Shown: positions 44,052-51,514 of the stretch, piece by piece
How the letters are laid out: every line of letters begins with the position of its first letter
How positions within the stretch are numbered: position 1 is the stretch's first letter
Source: Chromatiaceae bacterium
Lineage (GTDB): Bacteria > Pseudomonadota > Gammaproteobacteria > Chromatiales > Chromatiaceae
Assembly: GCA_016714645.1 (NCBI GenBank)
Contig: JADKCI010000005.1
Coordinates: forward strand, 62,001-126,000
Direction: 5' to 3'
Length of the DNA stretch: 64,000 nt
Program-made: the position numbers and the translations under genes
The notes under the pieces: generated by a model
Told to the model about the DNA's origin: nothing
What the model saw: the letters and a program-made list of their open reading frames with translations, nothing else
Database searches by the model: none

Positions 44052-44657
44052 TCAAGCCGCGATGGCCAGCGCAGCCGGCGTTGAGGCTGGCAACCGCCAG
44101 CAGGGCAAGCCGAGAAAGTAACCGGACACCCAGGCTCCAGGCCCCGGCGCGGGGACCAGGGCGGCCAAGGTGACCGCATACGTTGGGCAACCATGGGCGG
44201 CCAGTTGAGCGGCCAGCAAGAGCGATCCAGGCCCGAACTCACGATCCGCGACGATAACCCCGCCCGCCGTGGCGGCCCGTGCCACCCGCCCGGTGCGATT
44301 GCGCAGCCGGGCTTTTATGTGCAGGTCCGGCCCGCCACCCGCCCATGGGGTGATGCTGGCGCCGAGGTCCACGGCAGCGGCTACCGTGCCCACGGCGGAC
44401 AGCGAACATACACCGGCGGCGGCCACCGCCCCGCGCCGCACAACGAGAGGGCCAAACGCTGAAAAGATGTGCAGGCGGCGCGCGTGCCCACCGGCGACAG
44501 CGCCCCCGATAACCGCCATATCGGCCCCCAGGCAACAGCCAACCGCCAGCCGCTCGCCAGAGGCCAGAAGCTCGCTCACCACATATTGCGCGACAGCCTG
44601 CCCAGATCGCGAAAGTGACCTGGAACCACCAACCGCCCAAATACCTGAAACACTCAT
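44052..44657 (-). CDS. SLOG/DprA-like Rossmann protein, paralogue 1
   Basis: A 201-residue protein resembling the SLOG superfamily (DprA, LOG, nucleotide-sensing Rossmann proteins). Key segments are IWAVGGSRSLSRSG at the N-terminus, the glycine-rich LAVGCCLGADMAVIGGA, and GPGSLLLAAQLAAHG near residue 165, comparable to the SGSLxTA strand-helix of DprA. A paralogue lies at 45537. The start at 44657 has a good GAGGG ribosome site and puts the Gly-rich strand close to the N-terminus. It may sense or process a nucleotide ligand; this is inferred from fold resemblance only. Confidence 0.65.
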   Translation of the reverse strand: MSVSGIWAVGGSRSLSRSGQAVAQYVVSELLASGERLAVGCCLGADMAVIGGAVAGGHARRLHIFSAFGPLVVRRGAVAAAGVCSLSAVGTVAAAVDLGASITPWAGGGPDLHIKARLRNRTGRVARAATAGGVIVADREFGPGSLLLAAQLAAHGCPTYAVTLAALVPAPGPGAWVSGYFLGLPCWRLPASTPAALAIAA

Positions 44658-44700
44658 GACAAAACCCTCGATTGATGCGCCGTCCGTGGCGCGGTGATTG

Positions 44701-44889
44701 TTAAGCATCAAAACCGGCGAACTCGCCCGAGTCCGCGATGTCGCAAAGCTCGGTAACCAGGCCGTCGAAGTCCTCGCTGGGTCCCAGCATGGACGCCAAC
44801 ATCAGGACCACATCCAGCGGCAATTCATACTCACCGGCCAGGTCGTGCAGGTATTGGCGACGCGTGCGCCCGGCATATAGATCGTTCAT
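44701..44889 (-). CDS. Hypothetical small acidic protein
   Basis: A 62-residue acidic ORF (MNDLYAGRTRRQYLHDLAGE, ending in DSGEFAGFDA). Its helical, acidic composition differs from the GC-driven reading frames around it. It lies between the two SLOG-like genes with minus-strand neighbours. Phage anti-defence or regulatory proteins are often of this size, but nothing specific is seen. Confidence 0.6.
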   Translation of the reverse strand: MNDLYAGRTRRQYLHDLAGEYELPLDVVLMLASMLGPSEDFDGLVTELCDIADSGEFAGFDA

Positions 44890-44903
44890 GGGATGCGCTC
44901 CTA

Positions 44904-45200
44904 TCAGAGATGAGTGTCCAGGCCCGTAACCTCGGTAAAGACCGGCTGCAACTCCTCCCAGCCGAGGTCCTCGCGTTCTTCAACCACCTGAAACGTCTTG
45001 CCCCGGATCTGGCCAAATTGCAGGTCATACAGATCCATGCCGTTCAGCCGGATCTTGACGAAATTGATACCCCGCAGCGCAAAGCGCCCGGGGAGCTTGA
45101 AGGACAGGGCGTCCCCATAATCCGCGAGGCAACTCGCGCCCGTCATGGCGAGAAAGCGGCGCCCGCCCAACTGCTCCAGGATGGTTGCAGCGATATTCAC
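44904..45200 (-). CDS. Conserved small phage protein with GTG start
   Basis: A 98-residue protein beginning at GTG 45200, preceded by GGAGTTGA as ribosome site: NIAATILEQLGGRRFLAMTG, then LSFKLPG, INFVKIRLNGMDLYDLQF and a Glu-rich middle. This matches a widespread hypothetical family in phages and mobile elements that is often annotated without function. A longer frame reaching 45269 is possible but reads through a poor region. Confidence 0.72.
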   Translation of the reverse strand: MNIAATILEQLGGRRFLAMTGASCLADYGDALSFKLPGRFALRGINFVKIRLNGMDLYDLQFGQIRGKTFQVVEEREDLGWEELQPVFTEVTGLDTHL

Positions 45201-45240
45201 GGTCTCAACTCCTGCCCCGCGCGAGCGGGGCGATGACTCA

Positions 45241-45483
45241 CTAAAGAGGGTCGCCATTGGCGACGACATCTAAAGCCCAGTGGGCGGCGTTGGCTTGGGT
45301 CCCGGTAAAGCGGCCAGACCCACAACAAGCCGACCAGAGCCGCGGCCCGAGGCGGTAAACCACCGCGCGCAGGCCGTCACCCCGCTCTACCACCCAGCCA
45401 TGATCGGAACCATCCCGCCCCAGGACACGGCGGAACTCAACCCCATACCGCGGGGCTTCCGCGGCGATCTCTGCAAAGCGCAT
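45241..45483 (-). CDS. Hypothetical small phage protein
   Basis: An 80-residue ORF (MRFAEIAAEAPRYGVEF; SDHGWVVERGDGLRAVVYRL). The start at 45483 has GGGAG in front; an alternative ATG at 45537 overlaps the stop of the SLOG-like gene by one base. Beta-rich pattern; no recognised domain. It is in line with the other minus-strand genes of this operon. Confidence 0.6.
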   Translation of the reverse strand: MRFAEIAAEAPRYGVEFRRVLGRDGSDHGWVVERGDGLRAVVYRLGPRLWSACCGSGRFTGTQANAAHWALDVVANGDPL

Positions 45484-45536
45484 CTCTCTATCTCCCGTGA
45501 AACCCGCCCCCCAGGGCGGGCAATAGTGAAGGGCCA

Positions 45537-46118
45537 TCAATGCCCACCAACCCAAAGAGCGGCGGCCAAACCGTCACCCTTGGCCAGCCCCCGCCAGTGG
45601 CCACCCGGGGCCAGCGGCGGGAGGCAGTACCAGGGAAACCCGCAGGCCAGGGCGCAGACGGGCAGGCCACGAGCCGCAACCGACCCGGCCAGCAGGAAAG
45701 ACCCCGGCGAAGTGCGCGACGACACGGCGACGAGGCACCCCGACGAGGCCAGCGCCAGGGCGCGCGAGCGAGCGGCCAGGCGCGCAGGCAGCGGGAGCGA
45801 TACCGGGCCACCCGCCAGCCAGTAAACCGAGGCCCCGCGCGCATGGGCGGCGGCGATAGAGGCGCGCGCAGTCCCCGACCAGGCCCCATCGCCAGCCGGC
45901 GAGCAAATGGCGAACAGGGACAGCCGGCGCGGCACGGCGACGCCACCCGCGACGATGGCATCCGCGCCAATGGAGCAACCCACGCCCAAAGACCCCCCGC
46001 CAGCCTGCCAAGCCGTGGCCAGATCCACCAGGGCGAAGGCCCCAGGCCCGCCCAAATTGCGCGAGCCACCCACCGCCAGCCGGCCAGCCCCATTGAAAAC
46101 CGAACATAAATCAAACAT
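45537..46118 (-). CDS. SLOG/DprA-like Rossmann protein, paralogue 2
   Basis: A 193-residue relative of the protein at 44052, with RLAVGGSRNLGGPG, the glycine-rich LGVGCSIGADAIVAGG and SPGSFLLAGSVAARGLPVCA in matching order and spacing. The two share the layout but are well diverged, so the duplication is old or they were acquired separately. The start at 46118 has AGGGG in front. Six cysteines are unusual for the fold. Both paralogues probably belong to the operon driven by P2. Confidence 0.65.
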   Translation of the reverse strand: MFDLCSVFNGAGRLAVGGSRNLGGPGAFALVDLATAWQAGGGSLGVGCSIGADAIVAGGVAVPRRLSLFAICSPAGDGAWSGTARASIAAAHARGASVYWLAGGPVSLPLPARLAARSRALALASSGCLVAVSSRTSPGSFLLAGSVAARGLPVCALACGFPWYCLPPLAPGGHWRGLAKGDGLAAALWVGGH

Positions 46119-46126
46119 GGCAACCC

Positions 46127-46456
46127 CTAACCCCATAGCCAATCAATGAAAAACAGCACCACCAGGGCGGCACCCGACACCAGCACCTGACCGCCCACCG
46201 CCACCGCCCACCGCGCGAGCGCCAAGCGGCGACGAGGCGCAGGCACCCAACGACACCACAGCGCCCGACGACGAGCCGCGCGCGCAATGCCCGCCACCCG
46301 CACCCGCCAACCCCAGGGCCGTACCACGCGACGCAGGGCGAGCAACCCCAAAGCCCAGGGCCACAGCCCCCCCGACCAGGGGGAAGCCCATAGCCAAAGA
46401 GGCCCGGGCGGCAGTGGCTGCCCAACGCGCAGCCACCAAGAGGAGCGGAGGGCCAT
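46127..46456 (-). CDS. Small membrane protein, Trp/Ala/Arg-rich
   Basis: A 109-residue ORF with two or three membrane segments (GPLWLWASPWSGGLWPWALG; VLVSGAALVVLFFIDWLWG) and a basic middle. Its ATG overlaps the stop of the preceding ORF by one base (TGATG). It ends nine bases before the SLOG-like gene. The composition is driven by extreme GC content, so coding status rests mainly on the stop-start linkage. Confidence 0.5.
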   Translation of the reverse strand: MALRSSWWLRVGQPLPPGPLWLWASPWSGGLWPWALGLLALRRVVRPWGWRVRVAGIARAARRRALWCRWVPAPRRRLALARWAVAVGGQVLVSGAALVVLFFIDWLWG

Positions 46457-46836
46457 CAGGCGCCTTGCAGCGCCAGGGCGCGATCAGCACGGGCCAGGGC
46501 GGCGCGGCCAGCGGCGGCGGAGACCCCGGAGGGGAGAACGACCTTGCACGCCCAGGCCGGCGCGGCGGCGGCCAGCGGGCCAGACCGCCACACGGCGCAA
46601 CCAACACCAACGCGCACATAAGCGGCCCAGCCGAGGTAACGCGCGCAAGCGGCCCACCGCAGGGCCAGGCCGCGCGAAGGCGCGGGCAAAAACAGGCAAG
46701 CGGGCGAAGGGCGATCACCCCGGCGAACGGCACGCCAGGCCCACACCGACCCGGAACGGTGCGCGCGCAGGACCACGCGCCCGGAGAACGACGCAGGGAC
46801 GGAAAGGAAGCGAGAAGCGGAAGAAGAAGCCGACAT
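46456..46836 (-). CDS. Hypothetical protein, first gene after promoter P2
   Basis: A 126-residue Ala/Arg/Ser/Trp-rich ORF beginning MSASSSASRFLSVPASFSG, with a GGGGGTG ribosome-like site. It lies about 100 bases downstream of P2 on the minus strand. It has no recognised domain and no clear membrane span. Coding status is moderately supported by P2, by the ribosome site and by linkage to the next ORF. Confidence 0.5.
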   Translation of the reverse strand: MSASSSASRFLSVPASFSGRVVLRAHRSGSVWAWRAVRRGDRPSPACLFLPAPSRGLALRWAACARYLGWAAYVRVGVGCAVWRSGPLAAAAPAWACKVVLPSGVSAAAGRAALARADRALALQGA

Positions 46837-46912
46837 GGCACACCCCCAGGCAGGCCAGCCCCGGGAAACCGCCCGGCCGGTGGGCGCCCCCCCGCACGCC
46901 GACCGGGGGAGG

Positions 46913-46960
46913 ATAGCGCCCCCGGTACTATTAGTATAGCACCAGGAGCGCTATTTGCAA
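46913..46960 (-). promoter_or_regulatory. Promoter P2 (sigma70-type) with embedded operators
   Basis: On the minus strand, -35 TTGCAA (46955-46960), 16-base spacer, -10 TATACT (46933-46938). ATAGCGCT lies in the spacer and its inverted partner lies past the -10 (46913-46919); TACTATTAGTA (46926-46936) is a perfect palindrome over the -10. Layout, spacing and the CCCCCGG following the -10 are shared with P1, so both are probably under the same control. Confidence 0.7.
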
Positions 46961-47760
46961 GTAAGACGATGAAAATACAGGGGAAAACACAAGCGCCAGG
47001 CGCCCGGCAGCGCGCGCCCGGCCAGCCGGCGCGCGCCCAGGCGGCGCGGGCCAGGGACGGCGCCACCGCCACCAGGCGGGGACCGGCGCGAGCGCCAACC
47101 CCAGGGCCAGCGCAGGGCGCCGCGGGCCAGGACAGGCCCGCCAGGCCCCCCAGGAGGCCGCCAGAGCCCCCCCGCGCCCACCGCAGGCCCCGCCCATGTT
47201 GATGCGAGCCCTGCTCCCCCGGAGGGGGCGGGGGGGGCGATCAAATCTTTAGGTTGCGCAGCACCAAACCGGCTTTGCGCGCATACCCAACCCCCTTTAT
47301 TCCCATGCCGACGCTTCGCCCTGCCCTCTTCGGTACCCCAGGGACTGGCGCGGAGTGGAGCCCGGAGGAAAAAAAACACAAAACCAAATCTAAACAGGGT
47401 TTTTTTTACGGAGGGCGGAATGGAGCGTCAGGCCCTGGGGTACTCTTTGGGCAGGGCGAAGTGCCGGCATGGGAATGGGGTGCGCACGAGCTTTCTTCGC
47501 AAGCCAGGGAAGGCGCGCCGTCTTGCAGGACGCTACCCCCTACCCGCCGCGACGATGCAGGGCCAGCCGGGAAGGGCCAGGGTGGCGGGCTATTTGGCCG
47601 CGACCCTGGCCCTGAAGGCTGGCCCGGGACCCTTGCCACCCCACGCTACAAGTAATAGCGGTGCAGGCCCGCCGATGGCCAGCGCAAGCCCGGGTGGGGA
47701 GCGTGCGACCCTCCCGGGCGCCGTGCTGGCCGTTGGCTGGCCGGTCCTGAGTGCGGCGAC

Positions 47761-47924
47761 GCTGAAGCCGCGACTTTGCGGGGGCAGGCCGCCGCCGCAA
47801 TCTTCGCCATGGATGGCTCTTGCCCGGACGGACCCGGGCACGGCGCAGCCTCCGGCCCCGGCTACTGCCGAGGGCCGGTGGCGGAGCGTCATGGGATGAT
47901 GGGCCGCTAATTGCGGGCCATGGC
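47761..47924. repeat. Direct repeat R1, left copy
   Basis: A ~164-base unit nearly identical to 48881-49043, including ATGGATGGCTCTTGCCCGGA, GGCCCCGGCTACTGCCGA and GGATGATGGGCCGCTA. The two copies flank the plus-strand gene at 48453 in the same orientation. Confidence 0.8.
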
Positions 47925-48000
47925 CGGGTCTGCCAGCCCCCAGGGGCCAGCCGGCGGGGGGGCGGGCTACTGGCCGCGCCCCTGCCCCGCCCGGACCTGG

Positions 48001-48156
48001 AAGCCGCGACGGTGGGCCGCTATTCGCGGGCCACGCCATAAGCCAACCGCCCCGAGAGAGCCAGCCTGCCAGGGGTGCGGGCTATTCTGGCCGCTCCCCT
48101 GGCCATCCGGGGAGGTGAAGCCGCGACGGTGGGCCGCTATTCGCGGGCCACGCCCC
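48001..48156. repeat. Tandem ~116-base repeat within the mosaic region
   Basis: GAAGCCGCGACGGTGGGCCG, continuing to GGGCCACGCC, occurs at about 48001 and again at about 48117; the sequence after each copy is also related (GCCAGGGGTGCGGGCTATTC against GCCAGGGGTGCGCGCTATTC), giving about two periods. Confidence 0.7.
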
Positions 48157-48452
48157 GGGCTATCCGCCCCGATACAGCCAGCAAGCCAGGGGTGCGCGCT
48201 ATTCCGCGCGCTCCCCTGGCCTGCGCTCGACCTGACGCCGGGACATCAAATCCGCCAGGTGGGCGCAGCCACCAAGCCGGTCTGCTCTGGCCCCGGACGG
48301 GCCGGGCTGTTACAGGGACGTAAAGTGCCAGCAACTGGAGCTGACCTTGAATCCGTTATGATTCGCTCCCCGTCCTATAAACCGCTTGTTCCGGAGACGT
48401 TGGCCAGCAGTGCGGCGGCAATGGACGCCAGCGCCCGCCCCGAAGAGACGCC

Positions 48453-48881
48453 ATGCACCCCCTCATGATCCGCAACCAGGGCCAGATCCTGGCCGAGACG
48501 AACTATTGGGATAGCCCCCACGCCCAGGCGGGCTATTTCTACCTGTCCTGGAATGCCGGCTCCGGGCGCTTACTCATCCCCGACGCCCAGAAAACTATCC
48601 TGCGCGAACTGCGCGGGGCGCGCGAGGTCATCGTCTCGCGCGGCCCCTGGGTCAGCGAGGGCGGCCGGGACGCCCTGGAGTTGCTCTGGGAAGATGGCTC
48701 CGCTGCCCCCTACGCGGTGCTCCTCGTCGCCGAGCAAACGGATCGACTGATCCCCGACTACCAGCAGGGCGGCGGCTTTGTCATCACCGCCTGGACGCGC
48801 ACTGGCCAGAAAGGGCAGTGGCCCGGCCGCTACCGGGTGGTGGCGGAGATTCCGTGTTTGGTGCCCTGGAGCATTCACTAG
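48453..48881 (+). CDS. Hypothetical protein, cassette gene on opposite strand
   Basis: A 142-residue soluble protein, the only clear plus-strand gene in the interior of the element. Start is at 48453 or 48465 (MIRNQGQILAETNYWD). It has a well-mixed composition with aromatic residues (AGYFYLSWNAGSG; VVAEIPCLVPW), unlike the surrounding GC-driven frames. No domain recognised. It lies between the two R1 repeat copies, which suggests that it moves or duplicates as a cassette. Confidence 0.65.
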   Translation: MHPLMIRNQGQILAETNYWDSPHAQAGYFYLSWNAGSGRLLIPDAQKTILRELRGAREVIVSRGPWVSEGGRDALELLWEDGSAAPYAVLLVAEQTDRLIPDYQQGGGFVITAWTRTGQKGQWPGRYRVVAEIPCLVPWSIH

Positions 48882-49043
48882 GTGCGGACCCGCTACTGCG
48901 GGGGCAGGATGCCGCCGCATCGTCGCCATGGATGGCTCTTGCCCGGACGGACCCGGGCATGGCGTAGCCTCCGGCCCCGGCTACTGCCGATGGCCGGTGG
49001 CGGAGCGTCGAGGGATGATGGGCCGCTATTTGCGGGCCGTGGC
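48881..49043. repeat. Direct repeat R1, right copy
   Basis: Right-hand copy of the unit at 47761-47924. After both copies comes a related G-rich stretch, and each repeat neighbourhood ends with a shared CAGGGACGTAAA word (48314-48325 and 49180-49191), so the duplicated segment may be longer than the best-matching core. Confidence 0.8.
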
Positions 49044-49203
49044 CCCGGCCTGGATGGCGTGATGAGCTGGCCTGACGGGGGGCGGCCTATTCTGGCCGCG
49101 CCCCGGTCACGCGCGAGCGCTGCGCCCGCGGTCTTCGGTGCGCTGACCTGCTGCCGCTCCGGGATGGGGCGGGCTATGACAGGGACGTAAACGCCTCAAT
49201 GCC

Positions 49204-49830
49204 TCACGGCGTGGCACGGGCAGCGTAGCGTTTGGTCCCGGAGGGGGTGACGCAGAACTGGCCGCCACGGCTGCCGGTGCAGCGGCGGTCCCCACCGCAG
49301 GGGCATTGGCTCAGGTCGTTGGCCGTCGGCGCGGGCTGGTGGCGGTAATCCCAGGGCGCCAGTGGGTGGGCATCCGCCCACAGACCCCGCCGGGCGGTCC
49401 GGGCGGACTGCTCGGCGGCGGCGTAGAGCACGCGATCCACTGGGCTTTGCTCGTCGGCAAAGGCGCGATACCACCAGGCGTAGCCTTCGCGCACCAGTTG
49501 CAGCCCCACATCCCGGTCCGCGCGGAGCAGGGTGCCGACCACCCGGCCGTTACGGTCGCGTTTCTCCCACTCAACGACCACCGTCTGGCCGCCGGCCAGG
49601 TCCGCCAGACGTTGTTTGGCCTGGGTGCCAAAGGCTTGGGTCTTCTCGGGGGCATCGATGCCGCCCAGGCGCACGCGTTCAGTGTGCTGGGAGGCGTCGA
49701 GCACCTCGACGGTATCGCCGTCCAGGATGCGCACCACGCGCCCCGTCAGGGTGGCGGCGGTGACCGGGGCCAGGAGGACCAGCCCCAGGAGTAGGCCGGC
49801 GAGGCCGCCGCGCGGCCCGCCGGCCTTCAT
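49204..49830 (-). CDS. Thermonuclease family protein (SNase-like), secreted
   Basis: A 208-residue staphylococcal-nuclease-family protein with a signal peptide (LAGLLLGLVLLAPVTAA). The OB-fold catalytic residues are seen in GRVVRILDGDTVEVLD, RVRLGGIDAPEKTQAFG and EKRDRNGRVVGTLL (Asp, Arg, Glu). A Cys-rich extension follows (LSQCPCGGDRRCTGSRGGQF). It should be exported and could degrade nucleic acid outside the cytoplasm. Its start overlaps the upstream small ORF (ATGA). A second SNase-like protein is encoded at 54993. Confidence 0.88.
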   Translation of the reverse strand: MKAGGPRGGLAGLLLGLVLLAPVTAATLTGRVVRILDGDTVEVLDASQHTERVRLGGIDAPEKTQAFGTQAKQRLADLAGGQTVVVEWEKRDRNGRVVGTLLRADRDVGLQLVREGYAWWYRAFADEQSPVDRVLYAAAEQSARTARRGLWADAHPLAPWDYRHQPAPTANDLSQCPCGGDRRCTGSRGGQFCVTPSGTKRYAARATP

Positions 49831-50063
49831 GCCGGTGGCGTGGGGTGGCCGGTACCGTGGGTCAGGAGTTGGTCACGCAGCGCCGCCCGCTCGCCCAGGG
49901 CGGCGGCCAGCACCTCGGCCAGGGGCGTTTCATCGTCGCTGGCGGCCCAGGCGGCGCCAAAGCCGCCCAGCCAGTAGCGTTGCGCCTGGGTATCGTTGAG
50001 GGGTGGATATTCGGCGCCACCCGGCTTGTTGGCGCTCGCGGCGCCGGCTTTGAACCAGTCCAT
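49827..50063 (-). CDS. Hypothetical small protein preceding the nuclease
   Basis: A 78-residue ORF starting MDWFKAGAASANKPGGAEYP, acidic to neutral, without a recognised domain. The ATGA overlap with the nuclease gene supports co-translation. The conserved-looking centre is RYWLGGFGAAWAASDDETP. Confidence 0.6.
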   Translation of the reverse strand: MDWFKAGAASANKPGGAEYPPLNDTQAQRYWLGGFGAAWAASDDETPLAEVLAAALGERAALRDQLLTHGTGHPTPPA

Positions 50064-50230
50064 AAGGTATCCCTGCTAATACAGCACCCCCAATCCGCGG
50101 AGGGGGTATCCCGTGACGCCAGCCTAACACGGTGCCCCGGCGGGCACGGTTGTTCACCTTTATATTTTAGAACCTCGGCACGAAAAGGGGTTCCGCGCGC
50201 CCAACCAGACCGTAAGCGGTGCTGGGGTCA

Positions 50231-50580
50231 GCGACCCAGCCCCCCCAGCGGGGGGGAAGGGGGGGAGAATCGAATCTTCGGCCCTGGCCACCCAAGGCAG
50301 GACGCCGCGGAGTTCTAGCCACGATGGCGGCATCCGGGGGGAGGGACGGGCGCAGGGCTTGCGGCTGCCCCGGAGGGGGGCGCAGCCGCCACCGGGGAGC
50401 CCCCGCAAGCCCGGTGACCGGCCCGACGGCAATGCCTGAAGCCCTAGCCGACAGCAGGGAGCGCCGTGCTGGCCAGCAAGCCCAGGGGCTGAGGGACGAA
50501 GCCCGTGGGCGCCGCAGGCCAGCGCAAGCGGGCTCGCCACCCCGACGAACTGTCCAGGGGCGACCTTCTCTTAAATCCTG
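50231..50580. repeat. Mosaic repeat unit A
   Basis: Opening CCCCCC...GGGGGG hairpin and GAATCGAATCTTC; then GCCACGATGGCGGCATC at about 50319, GGAGCGCCGTGCTGG at about 50459, and the closing AGCGCAAGCGGG (~50521) and CCAGGGGCGACCTTCTC. The same words in the same order recur in unit C. Confidence 0.7.
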
Positions 50581-50853
50581 GGCCCCGGCCCGCAGCCATG
50601 GATGGCGAAGGAGGGACACCGGGCAGGACGCCCGCCCGCCATGGATGGCATTCTCTGGAACGGCTGGCAGGGCGGGCTATTCCGCGCGCGCTGCCCACAA
50701 GACCTGTTCCCGCCGGGAGCGGGACGGCGAGCCGTGGACGCGGAGAGAGGAGCGAAGGAGGGCGCGGACGGCGGAGGTAGCGTCCCGACGCAGCGACGAA
50801 CGCAGCGCCCGGGGCGAGCGCCACGGATGGCTTTGATAGCGGGCCGCAGGCCC

Positions 50854-51205
50854 TCCTTGCCCCCCGGAGGGGGGAAGGGGGGAGAATCAAATCTTCAGGC
50901 CGTGGGACGGGCACGGGCCTTGCCCCGCCCTGGCTGGGGCGTCGTTTGCCCCAGCCAGGGGGGGACAAAGCAAGGCCCGTGCCCGGCCCACACAAGACCT
51001 CAAGGCGCCAGCAAGGGGAGAGGAGCGCCGTGCTGGACGGGGCGGCGGGGCGGGCGGACAGGCGCCGTCCGGCTGGCGCCCAAGCCACGGACGGCGACGC
51101 GCCAGCCGGGGGCGCCACCGCCCGCGCCGCTGTCCCGGCCAGCGCAAGCGGGGCCGCGATCCGCGACGGGCTCTCCAGGGGCGACCTTCTCGGGAATCTT
51201 CAGGC
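50854..51205. repeat. Mosaic repeat unit B
   Basis: Opening CCCCCCGGAGGGGGG hairpin and GAATCAAATCTTCAGG, then GGAGCGCCGTGCTGG (~51022), AGCGCAAGCGGG (~51141) and CCAGGGGCGACCTTCTC, ending in a second AATCTTCAGG. The middle differs from A and C, hence mosaic. Confidence 0.65.
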
Positions 51206-51325
51206 CCCGGCTCGGCCCCTGGCTGGGAAGCGTGAGCCTGCGAGCCTCGCCAGCCAGGGGACGGGACGGGCGGCAAAGCCGTCCCCTCGGGGGACAGGGG
51301 GGCGCAGCCCCCCTGCCCTAGCCGG

Positions 51326-51514
51326 CTACCACTCATCCCGGCAGAAGCACCTGCCCACCTGGCCGGATGCGATCCGATCACCGCATATCGGACAGAACCA
51401 CTCCCGATCCTGCAACTGCCACCGCACGCGGTCCAATGGATCTACCCAGAACTTGTCCAACTCCCCCACCGACTTGATGTAGACCGGATCGCGAAGCAAC
51501 TGATGGATGTTCAT
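51326..51514 (-). CDS. Small zinc-ribbon protein
   Basis: A 62-residue ORF (MNIHQLLRDPVYIKSVGELD) with a C-terminal ribbon FCPICGD...GRCFC, two CxxC-type knuckles that could bind zinc. Its composition is normal for protein, unlike flanking sequence. It stands alone between two mosaic stretches, so it is a likely cassette gene. Similar short ribbons occur in phages. Confidence 0.65.
   Translation of the reverse strand: MNIHQLLRDPVYIKSVGELDKFWVDPLDRVRWQLQDREWFCPICGDRIASGQVGRCFCRDEW

Larger units (their letters stand above)
46966..48452. other. GC-rich non-coding mosaic region, left part
   Basis: About 1.5 kb without a supportable gene. Open frames on both strands are long only because of GC content; none has a motif or plausible composition. 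It contains a C/G hairpin followed by GATCAAATCTTTAGG (47211-47253), a poly-T/poly-A tract at about 47370-47406, a 160-base unit repeated at 48881, and a tandem ~116-base repeat (starting near 48001 and 48117). Short words recur (CCATGGATGGC, GGGCCGCTATTCGCGGGCC). Confidence 0.6.
50064..51325. other. Non-coding mosaic region with repeat units A and B
   Basis: 1.26 kb with no convincing gene. It holds two of three ~350-base units (A ~50231-50580, B ~50854-51205), each opening with a C/G hairpin run into GGGAGAATC(A/G)AATCTTC and closing with AGCGCAAGCGGG and CCAGGGGCGACCTTCTC. Between them are Arg/Ala-coding frames that change strand and frame freely, as expected of non-coding GC-rich DNA. Confidence 0.6.

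Noticed and set aside
46287..47202. Plus-strand Arg/Gly/Pro-rich ORFs across 46.3-47.2 kb
   Set aside because: Composition is the product of extreme GC; the minus-strand chain with stop-start overlaps and promoter P2 is better supported.
50219..51482. Long ORFs on both strands in the mosaic region
   Set aside because: Overlapping frames on both strands, no motifs, no ribosome sites, and the DNA repeats ignore reading frame.
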